Shown here: one piece after another, positions 1 to 9,911 of the stretch | Layout: each line of letters begins with the position of its first letter | Position numbering within the stretch: position 1 is the stretch's first letter | Origin: Monosporascus cannonballus | Taxonomy: Eukaryota > Ascomycota > Sordariomycetes > Xylariales | Assembly (NCBI GenBank): GCA_004154925.1 | Contig: QJNS01000206.1 | Coordinates: 83,033-147,032, forward strand | Direction of reading: 5' to 3' | Length of the DNA: 64,000 nucleotides | Notes under the pieces: generated by a model | What the model saw: only the letters and a program-made list of their open reading frames with translations | Told to the model about the DNA's origin: nothing | The model's database searches: none | Position numbers and translations under genes: made by a program

Positions 1-1671
1 AGATTTGACGATATAAGCTATACGGAAAATTATAGCCATTATTAATTATAAAACGATTATGGTATTTAATTATATTCGATTTTATTATTAAACTTTTTAT
101 ATTAAAAGATTTAATTACAGAAATATGTTACGATAATATTTTCGTAATTATCGATCGATTTCCGAAATTTTCTTATTTTTTATTATATTACGAAGATATA
201 AATGCCGAATAACTAATATATATTTTCTTTAAATACGTTTTTAATATAGACAGATTATTTATAGAAATTATTTCAAATAAGAAATCAATATTTGTATTTA
301 AGTTTTAACAAAGCTTAATAATATAAATCGGCTTAAATTATAAGTTATTTAATATATTTAAACTTTAAATAAATGGATAAATAAAACGAATAAACCAAAT
401 TTTAGAAATTTATTTACGATATTAAATTAATTACGAACAAAATAACTATATTAAGAAATTATTAATTACATAATCAACTTAAAATATTAATTATTACGAA
501 AATATTAAGATAATATTTACGAATTCAAATTTTAGTTTTATTTTAAAAATTTATAAAAAAAAATACGCGATAACGGTTTAATTAATATTAAAGTAATTTT
601 TACGTTAAAATAATTATAATAATTATATTAGAAAATAAAAATAGAACTAGAATTCGTACGATATTAAATAAGTAAGTATTATAATTAGAAAAGGTTAAAA
701 AATTATTTATCGAAAAGGGGAAAATAATTTAATAAAATTTTTGATTTTAAGTATATCGGTCCATATAAAATTATCAAGAAAATTTCAGAAAATAATTATT
801 AATTAGAATTTTTATTAAAAATTAAATTCTATTTAATTTTTTATTTAAATTAATAAGGGATATAATTGAAGTACATACGGCATAAAACGACGTAAAGGTA
901 AAAAACGAATAAGCGTACGAAGTGGAAGAAATATTTGATATGCGAAAATAAAACGGATTTACTTAGTATTTAATTAAATAAAAAAAGCATTTAGATTTCG
1001 AAAATACTTAGGAACTTATTAAGAACTTTATTAGCGCCTAATATTTATTAAAAAAATTTTACTAATAATAACGAAATTACTCGAAATAATAGTATTCTAG
1101 TTTATAAGATCTAAAGAAAAAAAAAACCCTTGATTTACCGTATTTTAATAACGTTTACCTTACTTAAGGCCTATATTTCGATTATAAATTTTGATTCTAA
1201 TTACGTAAAGTCGTTAAAATCGTTTAAGGATTAAAGGATGCGATTAATAAGTTTCGTATCTTAGGATTAATAATACTGACGTTAACGACGTATACGAAAA
1301 AAACGCGTAAAAGCTTTAGATAAAGATTTTTCGGCCGCCAGTTTTTCCTTTTTTAACCTTTTTAATTTTGCGATATAACGATTAATTATAAAAATAGAGA
1401 TTTTTGTTCCATTATACGAACGACCTTAACGAATATATTCCTTATAACGAAAAACCCCGTCCATTATTTGGTAATTAAGTTACCGGGCAGAACAAAAAAA
1501 AACAAGATATTGCGTTAAAATTTTCGAGTTTAATTAAATTAGCCAGGGTAAGTCGCTATTTGGATTTACGAAAACGACGTTTGGATATACCGGAAGACAT
1601 ATTGAAGGAATGCAGAAAGTTTACCAAAAAGAAAAAATCTTAAAGGTAAAATTTGTGGAGGGGAGAGATCG
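1..1671 (+). mobile_element. RIP-degraded Ty3/gypsy chromovirus, 3' part of pol
   Basis: The block is extremely AT-rich and has no usable reading frame, but retroelement motifs are readable on the + strand. At 363-398 the codons follow the gypsy integrase motif HPQTDGQTERTNQ, with Gln codons now TAA, Thr codons now ATA and Glu now AAA. At about 749-800 the integrase linker (YIGPYKIIKKIS-like) survives in another frame. At 916-1020 a chromodomain is visible (YEVEEIFDMRK start, then a K-W-K and N-T-W-E region in which TGG has become TAA or TAG). CAA to TAA and TGG to TAG changes are the RIP signature. The order integrase, linker, chromodomain is that of chromoviruses. The element is truncated by the window start, so gag, protease and RT are not visible. 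It cannot encode functional protein. Confidence 0.85.
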
Positions 1672-2108
1672 TATTATGGCTTAACGCGTTACGGCCCCCA
1701 GAAACGGTTTGACATAACCCAACCATAAGTGCGTGGTAGGGCAGGTTACGTGATGGATTACCAACTTACTGGTAGTGAGCCAGTAAACCGGATCATTAAC
1801 TTACTGGTGGTAAGCTAGTAAGCCGGATTACCAATTTATTGGTGGTAAGCCAGTGAGCCGGATTGCCAACTTACTGGTGGTAATCCAGCAAATAGGAGAA
1901 GGCTATATATACGCTTATTGTTTCCATAGTTTAGATAGCACCAGTTTGTAACATTTATTAATACTAATTGTTTGTAATATAATTTCTGTACCTTGGTATT
2001 AAGAGACGTGACTAAGTTCCTTTATTGCTTAGATTCCTACGATACTCCTGCCAACATAAACCCGTACGACTAAGGTTTAATAGTTGGTTAAACCCCAAGC
2101 TCGTCACA
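1672..2108 (+). repeat. probable 3' LTR of the chromovirus
   Basis: Directly after the AT-rich internal region comes a purine-rich tract (GTGGAGGGGAGAG, about 1654-1667) that would suit a polypurine tract, then a segment of normal composition. It begins TATTATGG (a TGTTATGG start after one G-to-A change) and could end at TCGTCACA near 2108. Inside it are a 35-bp tandem array and a TATATATA box near 1905. The boundaries are inferred from the TG...CA convention only; the 5' LTR lies outside the window, so they cannot be verified by self-comparison. Confidence 0.4.
1755..1894 (+). repeat. 35-bp tandem repeat, four copies
   Basis: Four head-to-tail copies start at 1755, 1790, 1825 and 1860, a constant 35-bp period. 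The unit begins GGATTACCAACTTACTGGTG and continues with GTAAGCCAGTGAGCC. Copies differ at a few positions. Each unit contains the inverted pair CTTACTGG / CCAGTAAG-like, so each could form a small hairpin. There are no unique spacers, so this is not a CRISPR array. It lies just upstream of a TATATATA box, where LTR enhancer repeats are commonly found. Confidence 0.85.
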
Positions 2109-2927
2109 AGTTAGCTAATGACGCTTGCGGACCTGAGACGTGAAATCTCCTTATGTGGACATATCACTACATTGCCCCTATATATGTGATAATTCTTACG
2201 AAAAGACAGGGTGCAATATGGACAACTTCAAGTTAGAATAGGTTGATCAGATAATATGTTGAGCTGTAGCTATTGGGAAGTCTCAATGTGAATAGAGGGT
2301 CGTCATCTTCAATCGCTGGATAACACCAGGAGTAATAGGACCTCGATGATAATAAGGGTTCGGGCAGACGAGTCTGAAGTGCGCCCTTAGTGTTCGTAAT
2401 AACCGGATATGTTTCGTGTCTGTTTGGTAGTAGTAGAGCCCCTTAGCCCCCGGAGGGGTATCCGTAACCTGATAATACATGGTATTCTGAACGCGAATCT
2501 AAGGGGCAGCTATTTACTGATGCTACTTGACTAACAATACGGTTGCTTATCTGAAACATAATAGCTGAATATGTGCGTGCGCCATATTGTGTTTTCGTGT
2601 GCTGCTTGCTTGTTATTAATACAGAGCCCCTGACATTGTTAGCCAGCCGTTCAAGTTGAATAACCCAAGCAACCCACCGAAGTTCGTTTGAGCCTCACCC
2701 ACAAGCTATAGAAACATATATAAGCAACCGGTACTCCCATTGACCTGTCCGTCTTCCTTTCCAATCATCACTTCCTGTCCTCCATTCTTACAACCCCGTC
2801 TCCTCCACCTCCACAACTAAACCATCAGGCTTCGTACACAACGCTTCCTCTCTCCACGCTACCTACGATCACCCTCCTCGTTACCGTCTACACCAATCGC
2901 AACTTTTCGTCACCTTTCCAATTCACT
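2109..2927. other. intergenic: probable promoter region of the HMG-box gene
   Basis: No coding signal was found between the LTR and the HMG-box gene. A TATATAAG sequence lies near 2718, followed by a long C/T-rich, CACC-rich tract (about 2740-2910) typical of fungal promoters and leaders. This fits transcription of the downstream gene from here. Confidence 0.4.
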
Positions 2928-4552
2928 ATGAATCCCCTCATGAACTCTACCTATGCTGCCGCTCATGGCTCTGGCGCTGCCGGACAGCCCTCTGTCACCG
3001 ACGTTGCACAACTTAACAAGGACGAGGTAATGGCGGCTTGGAACCATCTCAAGCTCCAGGTCAACAGATTTGCTGACAAAAATCTGATTGTCCACCTTAT
3101 GAAGTGAGTTTTTCTTCACCCGAGACCTTAACACATTGTGGTCATAACTTGTATGCTCTTATCAAATTCAACAACCCCGAGAAAATGGCTAGCACACGGA
3201 TTATATTCATGCACCATTACCTTAATTCCATATCACATCCTAAGTCATCTCCTGGGAGCATATATATATATCACATTTTACTGTATCCTCACGTTTACTC
3301 ACGTCATATTCACTTTGAACATACTTACCTTACAATGCGATAGACAAGAAGTCCAACAGGAGGACATTCGCTATGCTGTTGATAGAGGCTTTCCTGACCG
3401 CGTCTACGTTGCTTCTACGTTTCACTTTGACGAAGCCGGTGTTGCCTTGCCCTATCCCCCCCCCTCACGCGTTACCCCTTGTACTCTATAAGAGAAATCA
3501 GGTTACGGCAAACCCCGAATCAACGGGCCTTAATGCTAGTCACAACTCGGCTTCGCTGGCCTAGAGAGCCGGGAGCGACGCCGCGGTTGGCAGCACCAGC
3601 AGCTTTAGGGCTCCTAATTACGTAAATGGCACGACTAGGGCCGGCAGTGTCAGCAAACCTAGGAGCAAGTCAAAGGTGCCAGCCTCAGCTATTCGCAGAC
3701 CTAGGAATAGCTGGATATTGTACAGGAGCGCCAGACAGGCGCAGATCATCAAAGCAGAGGGACCGGTGCCTAACAGCGCGATGTGTGAGTAAAACCGCTC
3801 CTTTCCTGTCTTATCTAGGCATTTGACGGAATAGTTCTAATATTCATCTTGCAGCCACTCGAATTAGTAAAGAGTGGAAAAGATTGGCACCCGCCGAGAA
3901 GAAAAAATGGGAGGACCTGGCCAAGGCGGAAAAACTTGAGCACGCAAGGAAGAACCCACATTACAAATACTAGCCCCGGAGACCTGGTGAGATCAAGAGG
4001 AGGGCCGCCACGAAAACCGCTAACCTGCCTAGCATCACTTCTCCGGTCACGTCTAGTGTGACCAGTGTTTATGAGACCAGTGAGGCCATTTCAGGGGCAG
4101 AGGATGATATGATCGGCGGTGATATCGCTGTCGATAACCATATGTCTCCTGAAGAGCTCATGCCACACTACGCTATCTATAACAGTCCTGCACCCGTTGT
4201 CAGTGGTGATGGTGTTACCGAGAACCTGGAGAATGCCATTCAGTTGCTCCTTAACGACACTTACAACTCTGCAGTGGTCTTCGGAAGAGAGACCAATGTC
4301 CCTGGAGAATCTGCAGCTGGTATCCATGATACTTTCAAGGGGGGCGAGTCTAGCTTCGAGTTAGGCCCTCTCCTGAACGGTAACATAGATCCCACCCTCC
4401 ACGAATATCAACCGCCCATCTCGGAGCCTCCGTTCGACGGTGGTTCCGACCATGACTCCCTGTTCGGCGACTATAGTGAGGCGCCCGGTTATAATATGAC
4501 GGCGAATGACTGGATGGACATTATGAACAAGGAGAACTTCTCCACTCCCTAA
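2928..4552 (+). pseudogene. MATA_HMG-type HMG-box protein gene, interrupted
   Basis: Exon 1 (2928-3103) ends at GTGAGT; intron 3104-3343; a further intron 3785-3854 lies inside the HMG box. The box reads RPRNSWILYR before that intron and ISKEWKRL...EHARKNPHYKY after it, followed by PRRPGEIKRR. This is the layout of fungal mating-type/MATA_HMG transcription factors, which bind DNA in the nucleus. An acidic C-terminal tail runs to TAA at 4550-4552. Three lesions break it: a nine-C run at 3456-3464 puts the following sequence out of frame (eight Cs would keep the frame), a TAG at 3562-3564, and a TAG at 3971-3973 immediately after the box; both TAGs sit where CAG (Gln) would fit. An unrecognised intron could hide the first two lesions. 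In that case a protein ending just after the box could still be made. The exact orthologue (MAT1-2-1, MAT1-1-3 or another HMG protein) was not determined. Confidence 0.65.
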
Positions 4553-5708
4553 GTCCCGGGTATTGTGGCTATGTACACGTGGGTTGGCATTGGAGATGCT
4601 GGAGACAACAAAATGGCATGGCGAAGGATTCGGAGAGCTTCTGGATAGCAGGATCGTATGGAGTTTATTAACTACCGTAGACAACACGATGAAATGGCTT
4701 GTCTAGAGGGCACGTCCCTAAGAAATGTGAAATTTCAATCTGTGTGTTTTTCTGCTGCGCAACATAGGGGTCCGAAACCCCAGTATGCTCATTGATGCCC
4801 TTTTTATCACGTTACACCAATCAGCAATGGCATTCTGGGGCGTCTTTTGGAGGTTGGGCCCATGCAATAAACGCGGTATAACGAGACATGACCGAGCGCT
4901 TTGCGGTGAGACCCGAATGTGCGCTTATTCTCTTGATGGTCTCAGCGTGTTAGCCGAAGCGAATTCCGTATAAACACTAAATGGCATTCGTTGTTCTACA
5001 ACCCACCAGGCTCCCCCATGGGGTGACTATCAGCCCATAGCTGGCGTCAGCAGCATAGCCTTAGCGGAAACGAGGTCTCCTGAATGAACACGTCAAATGC
5101 GCATGGAACTCCACAAATTGCCTTAAAAACGGTTGCTGACGAGGTAATGGACCTTAGTATGACGATACGACTATGCTCGAGCCTGCTTTACGCGATCCCC
5201 TTTTCTAAAAGCCCGCCAAGTGCGAGGCTCAAGCAGGCTCTGATCTTGCAGTTGAGACAGTCTATATTTGACGCTCGTATAACAGCTTGATATCACTGAG
5301 TATAGAGTTATCCCTACCTGAATTATCGGTAGGGCTTCAGGTATTATAACAGCATCATAGAATAAATACGCATTCCGCAGGTGTCTTGATGTACGATGCC
5401 AATGCAAAAGCAATACGTAGATGGAGACGTTGTTGCATGACTAAGTACAATGCTGATATATATCACCTTCCCAATTCGGATACCTAGAGATCCTTCAATT
5501 GCAAGTGAAAAGCACACTTCCGCTATTTATAGCCATGGGTTGTATCCACAAGTGGATTAATGGCCTTCCGGCTAAAGGACCCGACAATATGGTCTCCTCC
5601 AGATGATAAAAACCTCGGCGTGTTCCCACGAGGGGTGTGAATTGTTAGGGGCGGATTCAATCATCAGTTCTCTCTTGAACCAGCCAGCCTCACCGTCTTC
5701 GCCAAACC
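4553..5708. other. intergenic, nothing recognised
   Basis: Only short chance reading frames were seen on either strand, with no codon bias, splice pattern or family motif. No repeats or RNA genes were recognised. Confidence 0.4.
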
Positions 5709-6639
5709 ATGCAGCAGCACCTGATAGTCTCGGCCGCGGCGGTCCTTCTCGGCACCAGCCTGCCTGTCATCAGCGCACAGCAGTGCTCCGTCGTTAGCAA
5801 CGTGCGTGTGACCTTCTTCGGCAGCCCGGACAATGACCCGCCGGGGACGGCCAACACCGCGTACAACTGCGGCGGCCGCAACTTCCAGGCCGGCGGCGTG
5901 GGAACCTACGACAACCCCCTGACCTTCGCCACGGCGCCTGGCGAGTACGAGACGTGCGAGCTCGTGTACGCGCCCTACCTGAGGAAGTATCTCAGACACG
6001 AAGACTACTGCCAGACGTGCAGTAAGTTCCCCCGACGCCGGGCCCGCGTTGTGCTTTACTCCCTCCACCTCCCCCTGGCTTGCAAGGAACCTGACCGCCG
6101 ACTAATTTGGCCTTAAATAGCCGAGAACTGGCAACGCGGCATCGCACACATTGACGTCTGGACCGGTACCGTCGCGAATGGGGGCCAGGCGCAGATCAAA
6201 TGCGAGAACGCTCTCACGCCTGACGCAAACCAGGTGTTCATCCGCAATCCGGCTCGGGGCCTCCCAGTAGACCGTAAGCAGCCCCCCACAAGAGTCCCGG
6301 AACGCGTTTTGGTTGGGACGAGCACATAAACAGCCGCTGACTTTGCAATGTACTAGTGACGGCCCTCTGGGATTTCGGCACTTGCAACACGCGGGCTACG
6401 TACCTTAACTACAACGCCCGAGACTACTGCGGCGGCGGATCGGGTCCGAATCCCCCAACCTGCCAGACGGGTTGCCAGTGGGAGGGCCATTGCATTGGTA
6501 GGCGCTTACCCGAGACCTTGACTATTAAAGAGGAGTAGCAGCGCGCGCTAACTGATATGTCTTAGGTTGCCCCTGCTCGACTTGGGACGATTGTTCGGAT
6601 GACTTCACCTGCACCAACGGGTTTTGCGCCCGTCCGTAA
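5709..6639 (+). CDS. secreted cysteine-rich protein (barwin/double-psi-like fungal family)
   Basis: Four exons: 5709-6021, 6121-6273, 6357-6497 and 6566-6639, 226 residues; the introns (99, 83 and 68 nt) have GT-AG ends and the spliced length closes in frame. Residues 1-23 form a signal peptide (hydrophobic core AAAVLLGTSLPVISA). The mature protein carries about 14 cysteines. It contains a segment VRVTFFGSPDNDPPGTANTAYNC, then GGVGTYDNPLTFAT, EDYCQTC and HIDVWTG, which are typical of a widespread uncharacterised secreted family in filamentous fungi. A C-terminal Cys-rich tail (CPCSTWDDC...CTNGFC) resembles a small binding module. Resemblance to double-psi beta-barrels is my inference. Enzymatic activity is unknown; a role outside the cell, in the wall or in host contact, is plausible only. 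Confidence 0.8.
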
Positions 6640-7757
6640 GGATATAAGGTCAGCCGAACAGGGTTCACTACGTATAGATGGTTAATATGTCGATCATCCT
6701 GGGCGCGCTGGAGTAACGGTTCGGCTCTGCGAACATAACGATGGACAAATCCAGCACGAGGAGATCGTCCATTCATAACTATGGATACTTTGCCATAACT
6801 TAACTCTTAGCATCGGTGCAAGACGGTCTAGTCCCATGTTACATAGTTTGTAACAAAATATATATCAAGATAGATAGCGAGAGGCCCCTGTCAAGCATTT
6901 GGAGTTGAATATGCTAGAATAGGGGTTCGGCTAGGTGTAACTAGATGACCCGTACCTCTGCATATTAATGGCTGTGTAACTGTTAATCCTCAGTTTGGTT
7001 CGTCGCTTAGTATGGAATCGGACGGCTATTCAATCTATCTTTGCCAGAAGGAGTCTCTTTCTTCTGCTAGATGAGAACTGTTGACTTGCACTTCCACCAG
7101 ATATGTTTGTTGATGGATGGGTCCTGTATTGCTGGGGAAAGGAGAGAAATATATGTCCTCTCAGCATACCATAGTAACAGGGCCCCTTTCCATTTATCTG
7201 CGTAAGTCGACCAAGCAGACGCAGTGCTGCAGCCCCCAATTCTGCAGCTAACACTTCGACTATGGCTGGAAATTCCAAGAAGCCACCGGTGGTAGGTCCG
7301 GCCATAACGGTTTTCTATTGTCACCTTCTAAGGACAATGTGAATCTCATACGACGGGACATGGAGATGGCAAAATAACAGAAGAAAAATGGTGGAGGAGT
7401 GGTACGACACCGACTGCTTTAGCGAACAATAGCTCGAACAATCTCTTCGTCCTCCACCCGAGTCGAAAAAGTTCCGATGCTGTTTCTACAATAGGAATGG
7501 CTGTAACTGTTCGGAGGCTCTAGCAAACAATGGCATTGTAACGACGTAGGGGAATAATGGTCATTTGCTACCAGCTGTGATCCAAAATGCTATATAACCA
7601 TGGAATGGTCTAGCTGTTGTGGTCTCTGGAAATCCATCAGTACGCCAACATCTACAAGCTTCGGTTCAATCCAAGGTCGCCTAAGCTTTCGTAACATCCA
7701 TAGGCACTCCAAATACTCTCACAAACAGAGAACCGCTACTCTCGACAGCCAATTGAG
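6640..7757. other. intergenic, nothing recognised
   Basis: Short overlapping frames on both strands lack conserved motifs. A TATATAACC lies just before 7600 and could serve the gene at 7758. No repeats or RNAs were seen. Confidence 0.35.
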
Positions 7758-8255
7758 ATGTGCCGTCAAATCACCACCGAGCGCTACGACGCCTGCGATC
7801 ACACCGTCGAGGTCGACAGCGGCCGGAACGCGCCCTTCTGCCTGCTCGAGAACCTGTGCAAGGAGGTCAACTACGCCCACAAGATATTCCGGCGGCTAAA
7901 GGGAACGTGCCCGGACTGCGCGGGGACCGCCAAGAAGAGCCTGCTGGCGAACCCGTGGCCGGAGCCGCGCACGCCGTACTACCTCGCCGACAAGGAACGC
8001 TGCCCCGCCGCGGCGCTCGAGGTGGCCAAGAGAATCCTGGCGGACGACAGCCTCACGGACCGGGGCTGCAGGGACCTCTTGTATTATATCCTTGGCCTGC
8101 TGGGATGGACCAAGAAGGGGCAGCTCGTGTCCGAGTTCGCGTACGCGGTGCGGGGGTACTATGGGGCCGCGTGGGAGGCGGGTGATGGCGGCGATCGCAA
8201 AGAGGAAGAGATACGACAACGTCTTCGCGGCGGGATTTGCGAAGAACGCGGCTGA
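7758..8255 (+). CDS. hypothetical protein, probably frameshifted at the C-terminus
   Basis: A single GC3-rich frame encodes 165 residues, with strong C/G third-position preference over about 7790-8170, as in the other genes here. The N-terminus MCRQITTERYDACDHTVE and the spacing of Cys/His residues (C2, C13, H15, C28, C34, C51, C54) recall short fungal Cys/His-rich hypothetical proteins. No function is recognised. The last ~25 codons in this frame are low-quality (DRKEEEIRQRLRGG). The +1 frame from about 8172 instead reads VMAAIAKRKRYDNVFAAGFA and ends at TAA 8269-8271, which looks like the genuine terminus. A one-base indel in the G-rich stretch 8174-8182 (or an assembly error) would explain this. 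The start codon is the first ATG in the biased region; an upstream exon is not excluded. Confidence 0.55.
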   Translation: MCRQITTERYDACDHTVEVDSGRNAPFCLLENLCKEVNYAHKIFRRLKGTCPDCAGTAKKSLLANPWPEPRTPYYLADKERCPAAALEVAKRILADDSLTDRGCRDLLYYILGLLGWTKKGQLVSEFAYAVRGYYGAAWEAGDGGDRKEEEIRQRLRGGICEERG

Positions 8256-8271
8256 GGTTGCCGAGAAGTAA

Positions 8272-8756
8272 TGGGGATTTGTGGAAGCGTATCGAGCTTT
8301 CGACTTACCCGAGCAGTCGGGATTTCATCTCCTGATTCTCCTGATTCACATACATCTACCATCCCGTCTGATAGCGATAACGAAACGTGGTTATTGATAC
8401 TTGGTAATCTAGTCCTCCGTATTGAAAGCTCTGTCGGTATAAGTCGTGACATGTATTACTGCTTTCGCAGTGCGGACGGAAGGCCCTCGCAGGAGGGTGC
8501 GAGAAGGTAAAGAGTGAATGCCCTCTGTGTGGAGCTCTGGGCTACGACTCTTATTGAGCATGCGATAACTAATAATCGCCCCTTAGGATCGTGACTATGC
8601 CGGTTAATTTTAAAGGGGGCATTGAAATCTTAGTGGGTTTCGAAATAGTTTAACTGCATTTACTGCGTGCTCCATATCACAGACTCACAGCTTTGATTTC
8701 CTCAAGTCCTGAACAGCGATTAGCCGACCCTCTATGCCGCGTAGCATTACATCCCG
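8272..8756. other. intergenic between convergent genes
   Basis: This lies between two tail-to-tail genes. No coding bias or motif was seen. Confidence 0.4.
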
Positions 8757-9911
8757 TCAATGTACCTTCTCGAGGGTCGCCTCCTTGGGAACCCAGTCGA
8801 GCCCCTTCTGCTCGCTCACCAGGGTGAACATCTTACCCTCGTCGACGGCGGCCTCCAGGTTCCTGAGGACCAGCAGCTCCATGTCGCGCTGGGTCTCGTA
8901 GGTGCTGGTGCCGAGGTGGGGCACGAGGAAGGCGCGGTCGCTCGCGAGCAGGCCCGGGTGGACCTCGGGCTCGTTCTCGAAGACGTCGAGGCCGACGGCG
9001 GCGACGTGGCCCGACTCTAGGGCGTCGGCGAGGGCGGCCTCATCGATGAGCGCGCCGCGCGCCGTGTTGACGATCACGACGCCCTTCTTCATCCCCGAGA
9101 GCTCCGGCGCGCCGATAATGTGGCGCGTCTGCGCGTTGAGGGCGAGGTTCAGCGATAGCACGTCGGAGCCCGAGAGCAGCTCGTCGAATGACACGTAGCG
9201 TGCGCCGTCCTCGAGCGCCGGGTCCAGCCGCCGGCGGTTGTGGTACGCGATCTCCATGCCGAAAGCGCGCGCTCGCTTAGCCATCGCGCGCCCGATGCCG
9301 CCCATCCCCAGGATTCCGAGCACCTTACCCCTAGGGTCGTGGCCGAGCTGGGCCTTGCCCTTCCATTGCCCCGCCCGCAGCGCCGTGTATGGCACGTGGA
9401 CCTGCCGCATAGCCCCGAGGAGTAGGAACATACCGATGTCGGCGGTCGAGTCGTCGACGGCCATGGGGGTCGACGAGACGGCAATCCTGCGCCTCGTACA
9501 GGCGTCCACGTCCACGTTGTCGTAGCCGGCGCCGTTGTGGGCGATGCACTTCCACGACTCAGGGAGCGCCGAGATAAGCTCCGCGTCGAAGGGTCCCGTC
9601 ACGGCTACGGACGCGTTCGAGCGGTAGCAGCCGCGCACCGCATCGTACGTGCCGTTCCGGCAGTTCTCCAGGAACTGCTCGCGCTTCCCCTCGCGGAACT
9701 CGAGCAGGTTGTACTTGCTGCCCAGAGACTTCCACTCGTCATTGCAGTGTGTCAAACCTCCGATGAGGAGAACCGTCGGCTTGGTGAAGGATGGCATAAT
9801 GGTAATCAAACGCCGCCCGATGAATGCGGGGTAGAAAATCCTCCTGCTCGCCTTTGTACTGTCCAGGAGCTTGACGCAGACGCTGTTCTGCAATATGGAT
9901 GTCCTCAGCAT
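8757..9911 (-). CDS. D-isomer specific 2-hydroxyacid dehydrogenase (glyoxylate/hydroxypyruvate reductase-like)
   Basis: An intronless frame of 384 residues. Family hallmarks are present: the NAD(P)-binding GMGGIG at 202-207 within GILGMGGIGRAMAKRARAFG; Arg285 in NTARGALID; Glu314 in DVFENEPEVHPG; and catalytic His332 in VPHLGT. These give the Arg-Glu-His set of the family, which reduces 2-keto acids such as glyoxylate or hydroxypyruvate with NAD(P)H. The sequence is closest in style to yeast Gor1-type enzymes, but the substrate cannot be read from sequence. Residues 1-38 are basic and lack acidic residues apart from one Asp, and precede a second Met39 (MPSFTKPTVLLIGG, codon at 9797) where most family members begin. 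The extension looks like a mitochondrial presequence, so two products from alternative starts are possible. Confidence 0.9.
   Translation of the reverse strand: MLRTSILQNSVCVKLLDSTKASRRIFYPAFIGRRLITIMPSFTKPTVLLIGGLTHCNDEWKSLGSKYNLLEFREGKREQFLENCRNGTYDAVRGCYRSNASVAVTGPFDAELISALPESWKCIAHNGAGYDNVDVDACTRRRIAVSSTPMAVDDSTADIGMFLLLGAMRQVHVPYTALRAGQWKGKAQLGHDPRGKVLGILGMGGIGRAMAKRARAFGMEIAYHNRRRLDPALEDGARYVSFDELLSGSDVLSLNLALNAQTRHIIGAPELSGMKKGVVIVNTARGALIDEAALADALESGHVAAVGLDVFENEPEVHPGLLASDRAFLVPHLGTSTYETQRDMELLVLRNLEAAVDEGKMFTLVSEQKGLDWVPKEATLEKVH

Noticed and set aside
1755..1894. CRISPR-like regular repeat
   Set aside because: Units are directly adjacent with no spacers, and the host is eukaryotic; it is a tandem repeat.
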